Translations under genes and position numbers: made by a program
DNA from: Planctomycetota bacterium
GTDB taxonomy: Bacteria > Planctomycetota > UBA8742 > UBA2392
Reading direction: 5' to 3'
DNA length: 56,295 bases
Assembly: GCA_019186845.1 (NCBI GenBank)
Contig: JABARW010000001.1
Coordinates: forward strand, 63,120 to 119,414
The notes under the pieces: model-generated
What the model saw: the letters and a program-made list of their open reading frames with translations, nothing else
Told to the model about the DNA's origin: nothing
Database searches by the model: none
In this document: positions 25,028-33,139 of the stretch, piece after piece
Layout: each line of letters starts with the position of its first letter
Numbering within the stretch: the first letter of the stretch is position 1

Positions 25028-26527
25028 ATGACTGCTCAGGAACAACCGATGCCGCTTTTCACAGACATTGAAACCGCACACGAGCGGCGAAAAATCGCGG
25101 GCGCTTACTACACGCCTGATGCTGTTGTCCGCTCGCTCGTGTCGTGGGCGGTTCGACGCGAAACGGACCGGATGCTCGATCCAGCCTGCGGCGACGGCCG
25201 GTTTCTCACCGTCCATGCCAACAGTGTCGGTGTTGAACAAGACGCCCAAGCCTGCCAGATCGTTCATCAGCGTTCACCGGGCAGTTTGATCCATCAGGGA
25301 GATTTTTTCTCATGGGCCGATCAGACGCATGAGCGGTTTGAATGCGCTGCGGGCAATCCGCCCTTCATCCGCTACCAGCGATTCACGGGCGAGGTACGGG
25401 ATGCCGCGCAACGGCTGTGCGAGCGACACGGAGCCTCCTTTTCGTCACTTTCTTCGTCATGGGCTCCTTTTCTTGTTGCCACAGCGTCACTTCTCAAACC
25501 CGGCGGGCGCATGGCTTTCGTAGTTCCGGCGGAAATCGGACACGCTCCATACGCTGCGCCCGTCCTCGAGTACATGACCAAAAAGTTTGATCGTGTGCAG
25601 GTGATTGCCGTGCGCGAAAAGCTCTTCCCTGAGTTATCGGAGGATTGTTGGCTGCTTTACGCCGATGGATTCGGCGGCAGCACACGCGAAATCCGGTTTA
25701 CACCGCTTGAGCATTTCTCGTTCTGCGCTCGCCCGCCGCGCGGTAGTATTGCCATATCTCTGGACGAATGGAAGCAGTGGAACTACCGACTCCGCCCGTT
25801 CCTTATCACCGCCGAAGGCCGCGATTTGTACACAATGGCTGCCGATTCGCGGCGCACACGGCGGCTCGGAGATTTTGCTCGCGTCGGCGTCGGTTACGTG
25901 ACCGGCGCGAACGATTTCTTTCACCTTCGGCCGTCCTTCGCAGATCGGCTCGGTATTCCGCGTAGCCTGCTTCATCCAGCGGTCCGTAACGGGAAGAGTC
26001 TTGCAAATGGAAGCGTCGATCAGGTGTGCGTCAAATCATGGCTTGCCGCTGATGAACCGGTCATGCTTCTCCGGCTTTCGCCTGAGTCCGAACTTCCGTT
26101 TCCGGTACGCAGCTACTTGAACTCATCCGCTGGCCGCGCTGCTCGCGAAACCTACAAGTGCCGCAATCGCGACCCGTGGTACGCAGTTCCGGACGTGACT
26201 GTTCCAGATGGGTTCCTGTCGTACATGAGCGGTGATGGCCCGAAACTGGTAGGCAACAGCGCGGGTTGTGTAGGGACAAATTCTGTCCACGTTGTTCACC
26301 TGACCGACGGAACGAGCATGAGCCGCCTGATGAAGCTTTGGGCGGAGCCTTTGACTGCGCTTTCATGCGAGATTGAGGGGCACCCGCTGGGCGGAGGCAT
26401 GCTCAAGGTCGAGCCCCGCGAGGCGGCCCGCGTGATGCTGTCTGACACTGCCATTCGCAACGAAGAGGACCGCGCGACAGTCGAAAAAGCCATTTTGACC
26501 ATGAAACGCTGGAGACACTATGTCTAA
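25028..26527 (+). CDS. N6-adenine DNA methyltransferase, type II R-M (gamma class)
   Basis: Transfers a methyl group from S-adenosylmethionine to adenine N6 in a recognition site, protecting the host from the partner nuclease. 499 residues. Near the N-terminus is AGAYYTPDAVVRSLVSWA, the usual lead-in to motif I (LDPACGDGRF, SAM binding). Motif IV NPPF (AAGNPPFIRYQRF, near residue 110) is the adenine-type catalytic loop; motif VIII region GGRMAFVVPAEIGHA follows. The last 250 residues, with ARVGVGYVTGANDFFHL and GHPLGGGMLKVEPREA, form the target recognition domain. Start 25028 is preferred because the upstream ATG at 25016 lies inside a TGC-TATGTT -10-like element; 25016 remains possible. GC content is clearly lower than in neighbours, suggesting horizontal acquisition. 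Confidence 0.9.
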   Translation: MTAQEQPMPLFTDIETAHERRKIAGAYYTPDAVVRSLVSWAVRRETDRMLDPACGDGRFLTVHANSVGVEQDAQACQIVHQRSPGSLIHQGDFFSWADQTHERFECAAGNPPFIRYQRFTGEVRDAAQRLCERHGASFSSLSSSWAPFLVATASLLKPGGRMAFVVPAEIGHAPYAAPVLEYMTKKFDRVQVIAVREKLFPELSEDCWLLYADGFGGSTREIRFTPLEHFSFCARPPRGSIAISLDEWKQWNYRLRPFLITAEGRDLYTMAADSRRTRRLGDFARVGVGYVTGANDFFHLRPSFADRLGIPRSLLHPAVRNGKSLANGSVDQVCVKSWLAADEPVMLLRLSPESELPFPVRSYLNSSAGRAARETYKCRNRDPWYAVPDVTVPDGFLSYMSGDGPKLVGNSAGCVGTNSVHVVHLTDGTSMSRLMKLWAEPLTALSCEIEGHPLGGGMLKVEPREAARVMLSDTAIRNEEDRATVEKAILTMKRWRHYV

Positions 26528-27395
26528 AGCGCGAAGTGACGAAGCCGGCGATTCGAACAAGTGTGAATGGTTGACCCTCCAGCAGGCGCTTGAGGCATTC
26601 GTCCTCAACGTGTCAGGTCATCAGGGTCAGGGGCACATCCGCCCGTTGCACCATTACGTTGCCTCGCGACTTGTTGTAGAAGGCGGGTTCCATCCAAGCG
26701 AGATCACGCCGCACCCACCATTTCGGATCATCGAAAAGAGTGGGCGGAAGATCCTTGAATACCATCCGGAGTCGGCGGGCTCCGGAGAGCGAACGGTTCT
26801 CGGAGGGCTCAAGACAAAAGCGGTTGATGTTGTCGTAACGAAACCCACGATTGGACCCGTTGTCGCCGTGTCGATGAAGGGAACTCTCGGGGCATTCCGC
26901 AATCTGACCAATCGCATGGAAGAGGCCATTGGGGATTGCACCAATTTGCATATCTCCTACCCGGCGCTGGTTTATGGTTTATTCCAGGTCTTGCGGGCGA
27001 CGCGAGCAGGTTCGGGCATCAAGCCGAACGATGCCTGTGTTCTCTCGAACGGGGCCGTCAGCGAGGCCGTAGTGCGGTACCACGATGTGCTGGGTCGACT
27101 CGAAGGGCGGCTAGACCTTCGCGACGAGACGACAAAGTACGAAGCTGTATCGCTGGTGCTCGTGAAGCCCGACCAGCCACACCGAGGCACCCCGCTTGCA
27201 AACTTTCCACCCGTCACATCACCCCTTTCCCTCTCTGGATTCTTCACGAAGCTGTACCGCGCTTACGACCTTCGATTCGTGTATGCAGCTCCGAAACTGG
27301 AGTCGGTTACGTCGCGATTGGTGTGGGACCAGTCATCTCCGGTTCTCTCTGATCCGCGTACGAAAGACTATACGCCGCGGGTTGGTGAGCCGTAG
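26520..27395 (+). CDS. Putative type II restriction endonuclease
   Basis: 291 residues, overlapping the methylase end by 8 bases, as partner genes of R-M systems often do. The candidate PD-(D/E)xK core is KTKAVDVVVTKPTIGPVVAV followed by SMKGTLG: Asp in AVDVVV, a strand, then Ser-Met-Lys in the place of the usual (D/E)xK with hydrophobic neighbours. TNRMEEAIGDCTNLHISYPA after it resembles the conserved helix seen in nucleases after the core. I do not recognise the exact subfamily, so the assignment rests on context plus this motif. Lower GC than flanks. An alternative would be an R-M accessory protein. Confidence 0.65.
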   Translation: MSKARSDEAGDSNKCEWLTLQQALEAFVLNVSGHQGQGHIRPLHHYVASRLVVEGGFHPSEITPHPPFRIIEKSGRKILEYHPESAGSGERTVLGGLKTKAVDVVVTKPTIGPVVAVSMKGTLGAFRNLTNRMEEAIGDCTNLHISYPALVYGLFQVLRATRAGSGIKPNDACVLSNGAVSEAVVRYHDVLGRLEGRLDLRDETTKYEAVSLVLVKPDQPHRGTPLANFPPVTSPLSLSGFFTKLYRAYDLRFVYAAPKLESVTSRLVWDQSSPVLSDPRTKDYTPRVGEP

Positions 27396-27415
27396 ATCTT
27401 CGCGCGGCGACAGGC

Positions 27416-27805
27416 ATGAACAAGGCGAAGAGCAGCTCCAAGTATGGTAAGGAACCGAGCGACTGGCGCGGCGAGACGCTTGCTCGCGTGCGGGCGCTTA
27501 TTCAACAGGCTGATCCAGAGGTGGTTGAGGAAGTGAAATGGCGCAAGCCTTCCAACGGCATGGCGGGCGTTCCTGTTTGGTCCTATGACGGCATCATCTG
27601 CACCGGCGAAACCTACAAGGCCGCTATGAAACTCACGTTTGCCAAGGGTGCGGCTTTGGCTGATCCCAGGAAACTTTTCAATTCGAGCCTTGAGGGCAAC
27701 ACGCGCCGCGCGATCGATCTTCACGAGGGCGAGGCACTCAACGAAGCCGCGTTTGTGGCGCTTGTGCGCGCGGCTGTGGCGCTCAACGGCAACTCGAAGA
27801 GCTGA
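27416..27805 (+). CDS. DUF1801 protein, right flank of the R-M island
   Basis: 129 residues. DUF1801 pattern: ETLARVRALIQQADPEVVEE, VKWRKPSNGMAGVPVWSYDG, IICTGETYKAAMKLTFAKGA, ALADPRKLFN, then TRRAIDLHEGEALNEAAFVA. It is the subtype with WRKPS and the long hairpin, different from the left-flank protein, so the two are not a recent duplication. It starts 21 bases after the endonuclease stop on the same strand and is probably co-transcribed with it. Role unknown. Confidence 0.85.
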   Translation: MNKAKSSSKYGKEPSDWRGETLARVRALIQQADPEVVEEVKWRKPSNGMAGVPVWSYDGIICTGETYKAAMKLTFAKGAALADPRKLFNSSLEGNTRRAIDLHEGEALNEAAFVALVRAAVALNGNSKS

Positions 27806-27810
27806 ATCGT

Positions 27811-27904
27811 GTGGCACGGGGCTTCAGACCCGTGCGTCGCTGCTATGGGCGGCGACAAGTGGCGGGCAATGCACGCCATGCATGGCCCTGGAGCGCCATG
27901 CCAC
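27811..27904. repeat. Cluster of three REP-like palindromes
   Basis: Element 1 (27811-27835, plus): GTGGCACGGG, loop, CCCGTGC. Element 2 (27859-27882, plus): GTGGCGGGCAATGCACGCCA. Element 3 (27880-27904, minus): GTGGCATGGC, loop, GCCATGC. All begin GTGGC and have an imperfect stem, with the third inverted, as in REP/BIME clusters. They fill the gap between the island's last gene and ppk1. Confidence 0.65.
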
Positions 27905-27926
27905 ATCACGTTGCCACCAGCCATGC

Positions 27927-27970
27927 TATACTGCCCCGTTTACGCATTCTTGATGGGCCGCCCTTAGACT
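27927..27970 (+). promoter_or_regulatory. Two -10-like elements upstream of ppk1
   Basis: TGC-TATACT at 27924-27932 would give a leader of about 40 bases. TAGACT at 27965-27970 ends 6 bases before the ATG, the leaderless arrangement. No ribosome binding site is seen before ATG 27977. Confidence 0.4.
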
Positions 27971-27976
27971 TTTCCT

Positions 27977-30136
27977 ATGACTGACACCGCCACCGTCGCG
28001 CCTGAAGTCCAGAGCCTCGAAGACCCCAAGCTTTACGTCAACCGCGAGCTGTCCTGGCTCGAGTTCAACCAGCGCGTACTCGACGAGGCCCACGATCCCC
28101 AGAACCCCCTGCTTGAACGGGTCAAGTTCCTCGCCATCTCGGCCAACAACCTCGACGAGTTCTTCGAGGTGCGCGTTTCGGGCCTCATGCAGCAGGTGGA
28201 GTCGCACAACGACAGCACCGGCCCCGACGGCATCTCCCCCGCCGAGCAGCTCACGCTCATCTCCACGCGCGCCCACCGCATGGTGGCCGAGCAGTACCAG
28301 TGCTGGTCCAACGAGCTGCTGCCCGCCCTCAACGACGCCGGCATCGAGATCCACGCCGGCGAGCCCAAGCTCTCGGCCGCTGCCGAAAAATTCCTCGACC
28401 AGTACTTCAACACCGAGCTTGAGCCCGTGCTGACACCCATCACGGTCGATCCCGCCCACCCCTTCCCCTACGTAGCCAACAAGGCGCTCTGCCTCGCCGC
28501 CCTGCTGGAGGGCAAGGACGGCGACGGCAAGATCGTGCGCTCCCTGGGCGTGGTCACCGTGCCGCGCCTGCTCAAGCGCGTCATCCAGATTCCGGGCAAG
28601 AAGGGCAAACTCGAGTACATCATGCTGGCCGCGGCGGTGCGCCGCCGCCTGGACCACCTGTTCCGCGGCTATCGCATCGTGGCCACGGCAGCCTTCCGCG
28701 TGACGCGCAACAGCAACCTCTACCTGGAAGAGGAAGAAGTCGAAAACCTGCTGATGGCAATCGAGAACGAAATCCGCCAGCGCCGCCGCGGCGATGTCGT
28801 GCGCCTCGAAATCGAGCACAATGCGCCCAAGGAAATCCTCGACCTCCTGCGCCAGAACCTGCACGTCGAGGAGAGCGCCATTTACCGCGTTCACTCGCCG
28901 GTGAACCTGAACCGGCTCATGCGCCTCTACGCCGAGATTCCGCGCCAGGACCTCAAGGACAAGCCCTTTGCCCCCGTCGAGCGCGTCAACGCCGACGACA
29001 GCGAAGCGCTGTTCGCCGCGATAAGGCGCGAGGACATCCTGCTGCACCACCCCTATGAGTCGTTTTCCACGGTGCTGAGTTTCATCCAGAGCGCGGCCAG
29101 AGACCCTAACGTCGTCGCCATCAAGCAGACGCTTTACCGCACCAACGAGGAGTCGCCCATCATCGGCGCACTCTGCGCTGCCTCCGAAGCAGGCAAGCAG
29201 GTCACCGTGGTGGTCGAGATCAAGGCCCGCTTTGACGAAGAGTCGAACATCCGCTGGGCGCGCCGCCTCGAAAACGCCGGCGTTCAGGTGACCTACGGCC
29301 TGGTGGGCCTCAAGACTCACTGCAAGCTCTGCCTCCTGGTGCGGCGCGAGAAAGACGGCATGAGGCGCTATGCCCACCTGGGCACGGGCAACTACAACCC
29401 CACAACCGCCAGCGTTTACACCGACCTCTCGCTCTTCACGGCCAACAGCGCCCTGACCGACGACGTGGCCGAGGTATTCAACGTGCTCACGGCGCGCTCC
29501 CAGACGCCCGCCATCAAGAAGCTGCTCGTGGCGCCCTTTGACATGCTGCCAACGTTTGTGCGCCTCATCGAACGCGAGGCCGAGCACGCCAAGGCCGGCC
29601 GCAAGAGCGGCATCATCGCCAAGGTCAACTCCCTGCTGGACGTGGACATCATCCACGCCCTCTACCGCGCCTCCCAGGCCGGCGTCAGCGCGGACCTCAT
29701 CGTGCGCGGCATCTGCGGCCTGCGGCCCGGACTGCCCCAGGTCAGCGAGAACATCCGCGTGCGCAGCGTGGTGGGCCGATTCCTCGAACACAGCCGCATC
29801 TTCTGGTTCGAGAACGGCGGCGACCCCGAGGTGTTTCTGGGCAGCGCCGACTGGATGCCGCGCAACCTGCGCGGCCGCGTAGAGGTGGTGTTTCCCATCG
29901 GCGACGCGCGGCTGAAGGCGCGCATCCGCGAGGAGATTCTGGCGGCCTTCCTGTCCGACAACGCCAAGGCGCGCGAAATTCTCGGTGACGGCACCCACCG
30001 CATGATCCGCGCGGCCGAGGGCGCGCCCCTGGTCAGCGCGCAGGAAACTTTCATGAAGCTGGCCCGCGCCCAGAGCGGCGAGAGCATGCGGCTCAAGCCC
30101 GCCACCAGCGTCAGCATCCGCATGATGCGGGAGTGA
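27977..30136 (+). CDS. ppk1: Polyphosphate kinase 1
   Basis: Reversibly polymerises the gamma-phosphate of ATP into polyphosphate through a phospho-histidine. 719 residues, normal for PPK1. N domain: LYVNRELSWLEFNQRVLDEA and LKFLAIS-type segment VKFLAISANNLDEFFEVR. Head domain: DPAHPFPYVANKALCLA. The PLD-like C1 domain has KQTLYRTNEESPIIGAL and the catalytic His467 in YAHLGTGNYNP; C2 has the second His in FLEHSRIFWFENGGDPEVFL and GSADWMPRNLRGRVEVVFP. No exopolyphosphatase gene is adjacent. It follows the R-M island after a short gap with palindromes. Confidence 0.97.
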   Translation: MTDTATVAPEVQSLEDPKLYVNRELSWLEFNQRVLDEAHDPQNPLLERVKFLAISANNLDEFFEVRVSGLMQQVESHNDSTGPDGISPAEQLTLISTRAHRMVAEQYQCWSNELLPALNDAGIEIHAGEPKLSAAAEKFLDQYFNTELEPVLTPITVDPAHPFPYVANKALCLAALLEGKDGDGKIVRSLGVVTVPRLLKRVIQIPGKKGKLEYIMLAAAVRRRLDHLFRGYRIVATAAFRVTRNSNLYLEEEEVENLLMAIENEIRQRRRGDVVRLEIEHNAPKEILDLLRQNLHVEESAIYRVHSPVNLNRLMRLYAEIPRQDLKDKPFAPVERVNADDSEALFAAIRREDILLHHPYESFSTVLSFIQSAARDPNVVAIKQTLYRTNEESPIIGALCAASEAGKQVTVVVEIKARFDEESNIRWARRLENAGVQVTYGLVGLKTHCKLCLLVRREKDGMRRYAHLGTGNYNPTTASVYTDLSLFTANSALTDDVAEVFNVLTARSQTPAIKKLLVAPFDMLPTFVRLIEREAEHAKAGRKSGIIAKVNSLLDVDIIHALYRASQAGVSADLIVRGICGLRPGLPQVSENIRVRSVVGRFLEHSRIFWFENGGDPEVFLGSADWMPRNLRGRVEVVFPIGDARLKARIREEILAAFLSDNAKAREILGDGTHRMIRAAEGAPLVSAQETFMKLARAQSGESMRLKPATSVSIRMMRE

Positions 30137-30313
30137 ACGCGCGCACCCAGCGGCAAGTGTCTGGGCGCTCATGACTGATGTGGACGGCATGGCGGCGCGG
30201 GAGAACACAGAAAACAGCCTTTGAAAAAGTCGCCGAGCTGGGCGGACAGGGGGATTCGTACAGTTCATTGCCCACAGAGACTTGAAAAAAATGGCCAATT
30301 TCTAGCCTCCAGA

Positions 30314-30319
30314 GACAAT
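30314..30319 (+). promoter_or_regulatory. -10-like GACAAT 6 nt before ATG 30326
   Basis: GACAAT-TGGAGG-ATG. GGAGG abuts the ATG and is too close to work as a normal ribosome binding site, while the -10 spacing fits a leaderless start. Nothing else is recognisable in 30137-30313. Confidence 0.35.
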
Positions 30320-30325
30320 TGGAGG

Positions 30326-31114
30326 ATGTTATGCGCAGTAATTTGGACCATTGTGATAGTCGTAGTGCTAGCCGAGACTGCTCACCTGATCCACGCGGGC
30401 GTGACTCATGACGGCTCTGCTGGCTTGACCGACTTTCAGGATCGGAATGGTGGCTTGGGTACCGGATTCACCGCCGGCGAATCGACGCAAGCCAACGGGT
30501 TCGGTTATGTCGCCCCTGTCGATCCGCACCTTTCCGTCAGCCATGAAGGGTCCGCATGGGACAGGACGGTTTTTGACAACGCGTTCCCGCAGACCATGAT
30601 CTGGACAGTCCATCTTCAGGCCGCCATCTATGGCACGGCAATGGTGGACTCCAAGAGCAACGCCGGCAAGCTTGCACTCGCGCAGTTCGCCTTGGACGCA
30701 TGGGGGGATGTAAACGCCGTCTCGGCGAATTCCTGCATTGTCGCACACCCCAACGCATTGCTGGGATACTTGCAGCAGACTTACGTCAGAGGCAACGGCG
30801 TACCTCATTCATACATTGTCCTTCCGCCGGCGCGTGCGCACGCCATCATGCCTCCCTATAATCCGGTCACGCAGGAAAAGACCGTAACCCTGAACTTCAC
30901 AGCTACCTTTACCGGAGCGAGGCTTAAATTCGAGTATCGCAGCTACGGAAATCTCCAAGGCAGGTGCGGCAGCCTGGAAGAGCGCGTGGAGAGCGCCTTT
31001 CGCGGCGTTCAGAGCGAACCCACAAGACCGGAAATCGACTGGACGGGAAGCTACGTCAGAGTCGAAGACCCGAGGCGGCCAGGGTTTATCGTCAACGAGT
31101 GGAAGCTGAAATGA
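30326..31114 (+). CDS. Hypothetical membrane-anchored or secreted protein
   Basis: 262 residues from ATG 30326. The N-terminus MLCAVIWTIVIVVVLAETAH is one hydrophobic helix, an uncleaved anchor or signal sequence. The remainder is beta-rich and Gly/Asn-rich with no recognised motif (TGFTAGESTQANGFGYVAPV, YNPVTQEKTVTLNFTATFTG, EIDWTGSYVRVEDPRR). An upstream in-frame ATG at 30221 would add 35 basic residues and hide the hydrophobic start. The stop overlaps the next start (ATGA), so the two proteins are probably made together. GC is lower than in the surrounding genes. Confidence 0.6.
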   Translation: MLCAVIWTIVIVVVLAETAHLIHAGVTHDGSAGLTDFQDRNGGLGTGFTAGESTQANGFGYVAPVDPHLSVSHEGSAWDRTVFDNAFPQTMIWTVHLQAAIYGTAMVDSKSNAGKLALAQFALDAWGDVNAVSANSCIVAHPNALLGYLQQTYVRGNGVPHSYIVLPPARAHAIMPPYNPVTQEKTVTLNFTATFTGARLKFEYRSYGNLQGRCGSLEERVESAFRGVQSEPTRPEIDWTGSYVRVEDPRRPGFIVNEWKLK

Positions 31115-32805
31115 CGACGCCGGGCCACAGACGGGTGATCAACGTTGCAGCGATGATCGCGGTTTTCTGCGTGCTGGGACTTTACGTGCACTTCAGGTTC
31201 CTGCGCCAGGACCCGGTCGCGAACGAACCGGCACGCTGCACCCCACCCGGTGTTCAAGCGGGTTTGCCCCCCGCCGGCCAAGACCCGCCGGCCCGCGAAG
31301 CGCCCCCCGTCGCAGGCGGTACCAATGGCGGCCCGAAGCCTTCAGAAGCGGCCACAGCTCCAAACGAGCTGTGCACGGTCGAACTGCGATTTGTCGATGA
31401 CGCGGGAGCGCCCGTCGGCGAAGTCAAGTACTGCTACTGGCTTTTCGGTCGTGTTCAACGCAGCGGCTTTGAGCATAGCGATGCCCGTGGCTCGGCTGTG
31501 CTGCGCGCAGCCGAGGGAACAACCTGCGAATTGGAAGTAACCAACTGGAAGGAGCGCATCGAAGAGGGCGGCAAAAAGGTGTACTCGATCGTTGAGGATT
31601 ACCCTCACTACAGCGAGCGGATTACGTTCTCCTTTCAGCGTACGCCACAACAGATACAGGTGCGCGTCGGTAGCGCGACCACCATCAGATTGCGAATCAC
31701 CTTCGACGATGGGGAACTGTTCGAGGGCAGTGCCTGCCTGAAATGCGAACGCTGGAGCCGCTGGTTCCCGTCAGAGGCACGACAACCGATAGAATTGCAT
31801 GGCGTCGTCTGTGACCGGACTACGGAACTCACGGTATTTCCAACCCGCATAGGCTACGAAAGCGCTGACTACGAGATCTCGCCGGAAGAACTGCGGCGCG
31901 GGGGCATTCTCGAATACGTGGTTCCGAAGGCGGCCAACGCCAGAGGGGCCATTGCCGTGAATTGTTCGGGCGCGGATTACGACTCGTTTGTTCTTCTGTT
32001 GCGCAAGCGCAATACCCTATTTGCGGACATTATTGCATCGCGCGGAGAAAGAACGGGTTCAGGCTTGTTGCAGTCACAACGTCTGGATCCGGGCAGCTAC
32101 GAAGCCACGCTGTTGTGGCGGCGGCAAGTCGGCGCGCAGGATCTGGACCAATTCGAGCACTGGGTGTGGGAGTACTGGGTGTGGTCCGCGCCAAGCCTTG
32201 AGGTCAGGAGCGGATCAGTTGTGAAGCTGACGCCGGAGTTCATTTTGGCCGGCTCCCTCGAAGTCGAGGTTCTGGCAGACGACGGCAAACCCCTCAAGAA
32301 CGCACTGGTTCAGATTGGCGACCAGCCCCCCCTCTGGATTAACAATCCTCACGCGATCCCCGGCAATGCGGCTGTCACCGACAGTCATGGAAAGGCGCTC
32401 CTCCAGGGCCTGCCGCCGGGAAGGGTGAACTTTTCCGTTGAGGCGCGGGGATTTGAACCTGTGCGCCTGAGCGCCGACATCCCCGGCGGCGGTGTGGCCA
32501 GGCTGAGTCCTGTTCGTCTCCTGCCGGCCCAAGGCGCTATTACATTGAATCTATTGTCGCGCGTTCCGACGTGGGAATACGCCGTAAGTTTGAGGGCGGG
32601 CGCCCACGCCGGGTATTTCTTGCGCGACGTCACTGTCAAAGACGGCCAGGTCCGGATCACGGGCTTGCCGGTCGGCCGCACTTACACCGTCTTCGTTTGT
32701 CCTTTGCCCGGCGGCGGGACTGTCAAACAGCTCGACGTGGCCTTGTCAGTCGAGAACCCAGACCGAACCATCGCTATCGACGTTTCTGACCTTGAACGGA
32801 ATTAA
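31111..32805 (+). CDS. Membrane-anchored protein with carboxypeptidase regulatory-like domains
   Basis: 564 residues. TM anchor at about 10-32 (VINVAAMIAVFCVLGLYVHF), then a Pro-rich linker. Several beta-sandwich modules follow, the clearest at about 375-445: SLEVEVLADDGKPLKNALVQ, then VTDSHGKALLQGLPPGRVNF, SVEARGFEPVRLSADI. That is the carboxypeptidase regulatory-like (CarboxypepD_reg) fold. An earlier module reads ELRFVDDAGAPVGEVKYCYW. Such domains occur in extracellular proteins with carbohydrate or adhesion roles; none is catalytic. Start overlaps the upstream stop (ATGA). Planctomycete-like and myxobacterial genomes carry many of these, but that is background knowledge rather than evidence for function here. 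Confidence 0.7.
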   Translation: MTTPGHRRVINVAAMIAVFCVLGLYVHFRFLRQDPVANEPARCTPPGVQAGLPPAGQDPPAREAPPVAGGTNGGPKPSEAATAPNELCTVELRFVDDAGAPVGEVKYCYWLFGRVQRSGFEHSDARGSAVLRAAEGTTCELEVTNWKERIEEGGKKVYSIVEDYPHYSERITFSFQRTPQQIQVRVGSATTIRLRITFDDGELFEGSACLKCERWSRWFPSEARQPIELHGVVCDRTTELTVFPTRIGYESADYEISPEELRRGGILEYVVPKAANARGAIAVNCSGADYDSFVLLLRKRNTLFADIIASRGERTGSGLLQSQRLDPGSYEATLLWRRQVGAQDLDQFEHWVWEYWVWSAPSLEVRSGSVVKLTPEFILAGSLEVEVLADDGKPLKNALVQIGDQPPLWINNPHAIPGNAAVTDSHGKALLQGLPPGRVNFSVEARGFEPVRLSADIPGGGVARLSPVRLLPAQGAITLNLLSRVPTWEYAVSLRAGAHAGYFLRDVTVKDGQVRITGLPVGRTYTVFVCPLPGGGTVKQLDVALSVENPDRTIAIDVSDLERN

Positions 32806-32836
32806 CCCGCTTTGTCATGCCGTTGAATACGGCCCG

Positions 32837-33139
32837 CTAAACGTACTTGTCGCCGCGCACCACGCTGACGTCCTGCACGTAGGCCACCACCGCGTAATTG
32901 GGGAAATACTGCTCGGCCAGGTGGGTCAGGATGCGCTCGGCCACGGCGTCGCTCACCACGGTTTCAAAACGCAGGTTCTTGCCCGCCAGGTCGTCGGTGC
33001 GCATGCCGCGCGAACCCTCGCCGTCGGCCTTGGTGCAGGTGTAGCCCTTGGCGCCCAAACGCAGAAGGTCCTGGCGCAGGCGGGTGTCCAGCACGGCCTC
33101 CACCACGATGGTCACCAGTTTGAGCGGGTGCAGTTTCAC
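32837..33139 (-). CDS. sbtB: SbtB-like PII family protein
   Basis: 100 residues. PII fold: KLHPLKLVTIVVEAVLDTRL, then LLRLGAKGYTCTKADGEG, the T-loop SRGMRTDDLAGKN, and the typical C-terminus YVQDVSVVRGDKYV. SbtB binds adenine nucleotides (AMP, ADP, ATP, cAMP) and blocks SbtA transport. The C-terminal redox loop with paired Cys in some cyanobacterial SbtB proteins is absent. The GTG start overlaps the sbtA stop (GTGA) and has GGGGAGG upstream, so SbtB is made in step with the transporter. The nearby class III cyclase at 49 kb could in principle supply cAMP. Confidence 0.88.
   Translation of the reverse strand: MKLHPLKLVTIVVEAVLDTRLRQDLLRLGAKGYTCTKADGEGSRGMRTDDLAGKNLRFETVVSDAVAERILTHLAEQYFPNYAVVAYVQDVSVVRGDKYV

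Noticed and set aside
27926..30298. 790-codon open frame opposite ppk1
   Set aside because: Same kind of antisense shadow; composition heavy in His, Gly and Val from reversed codons.
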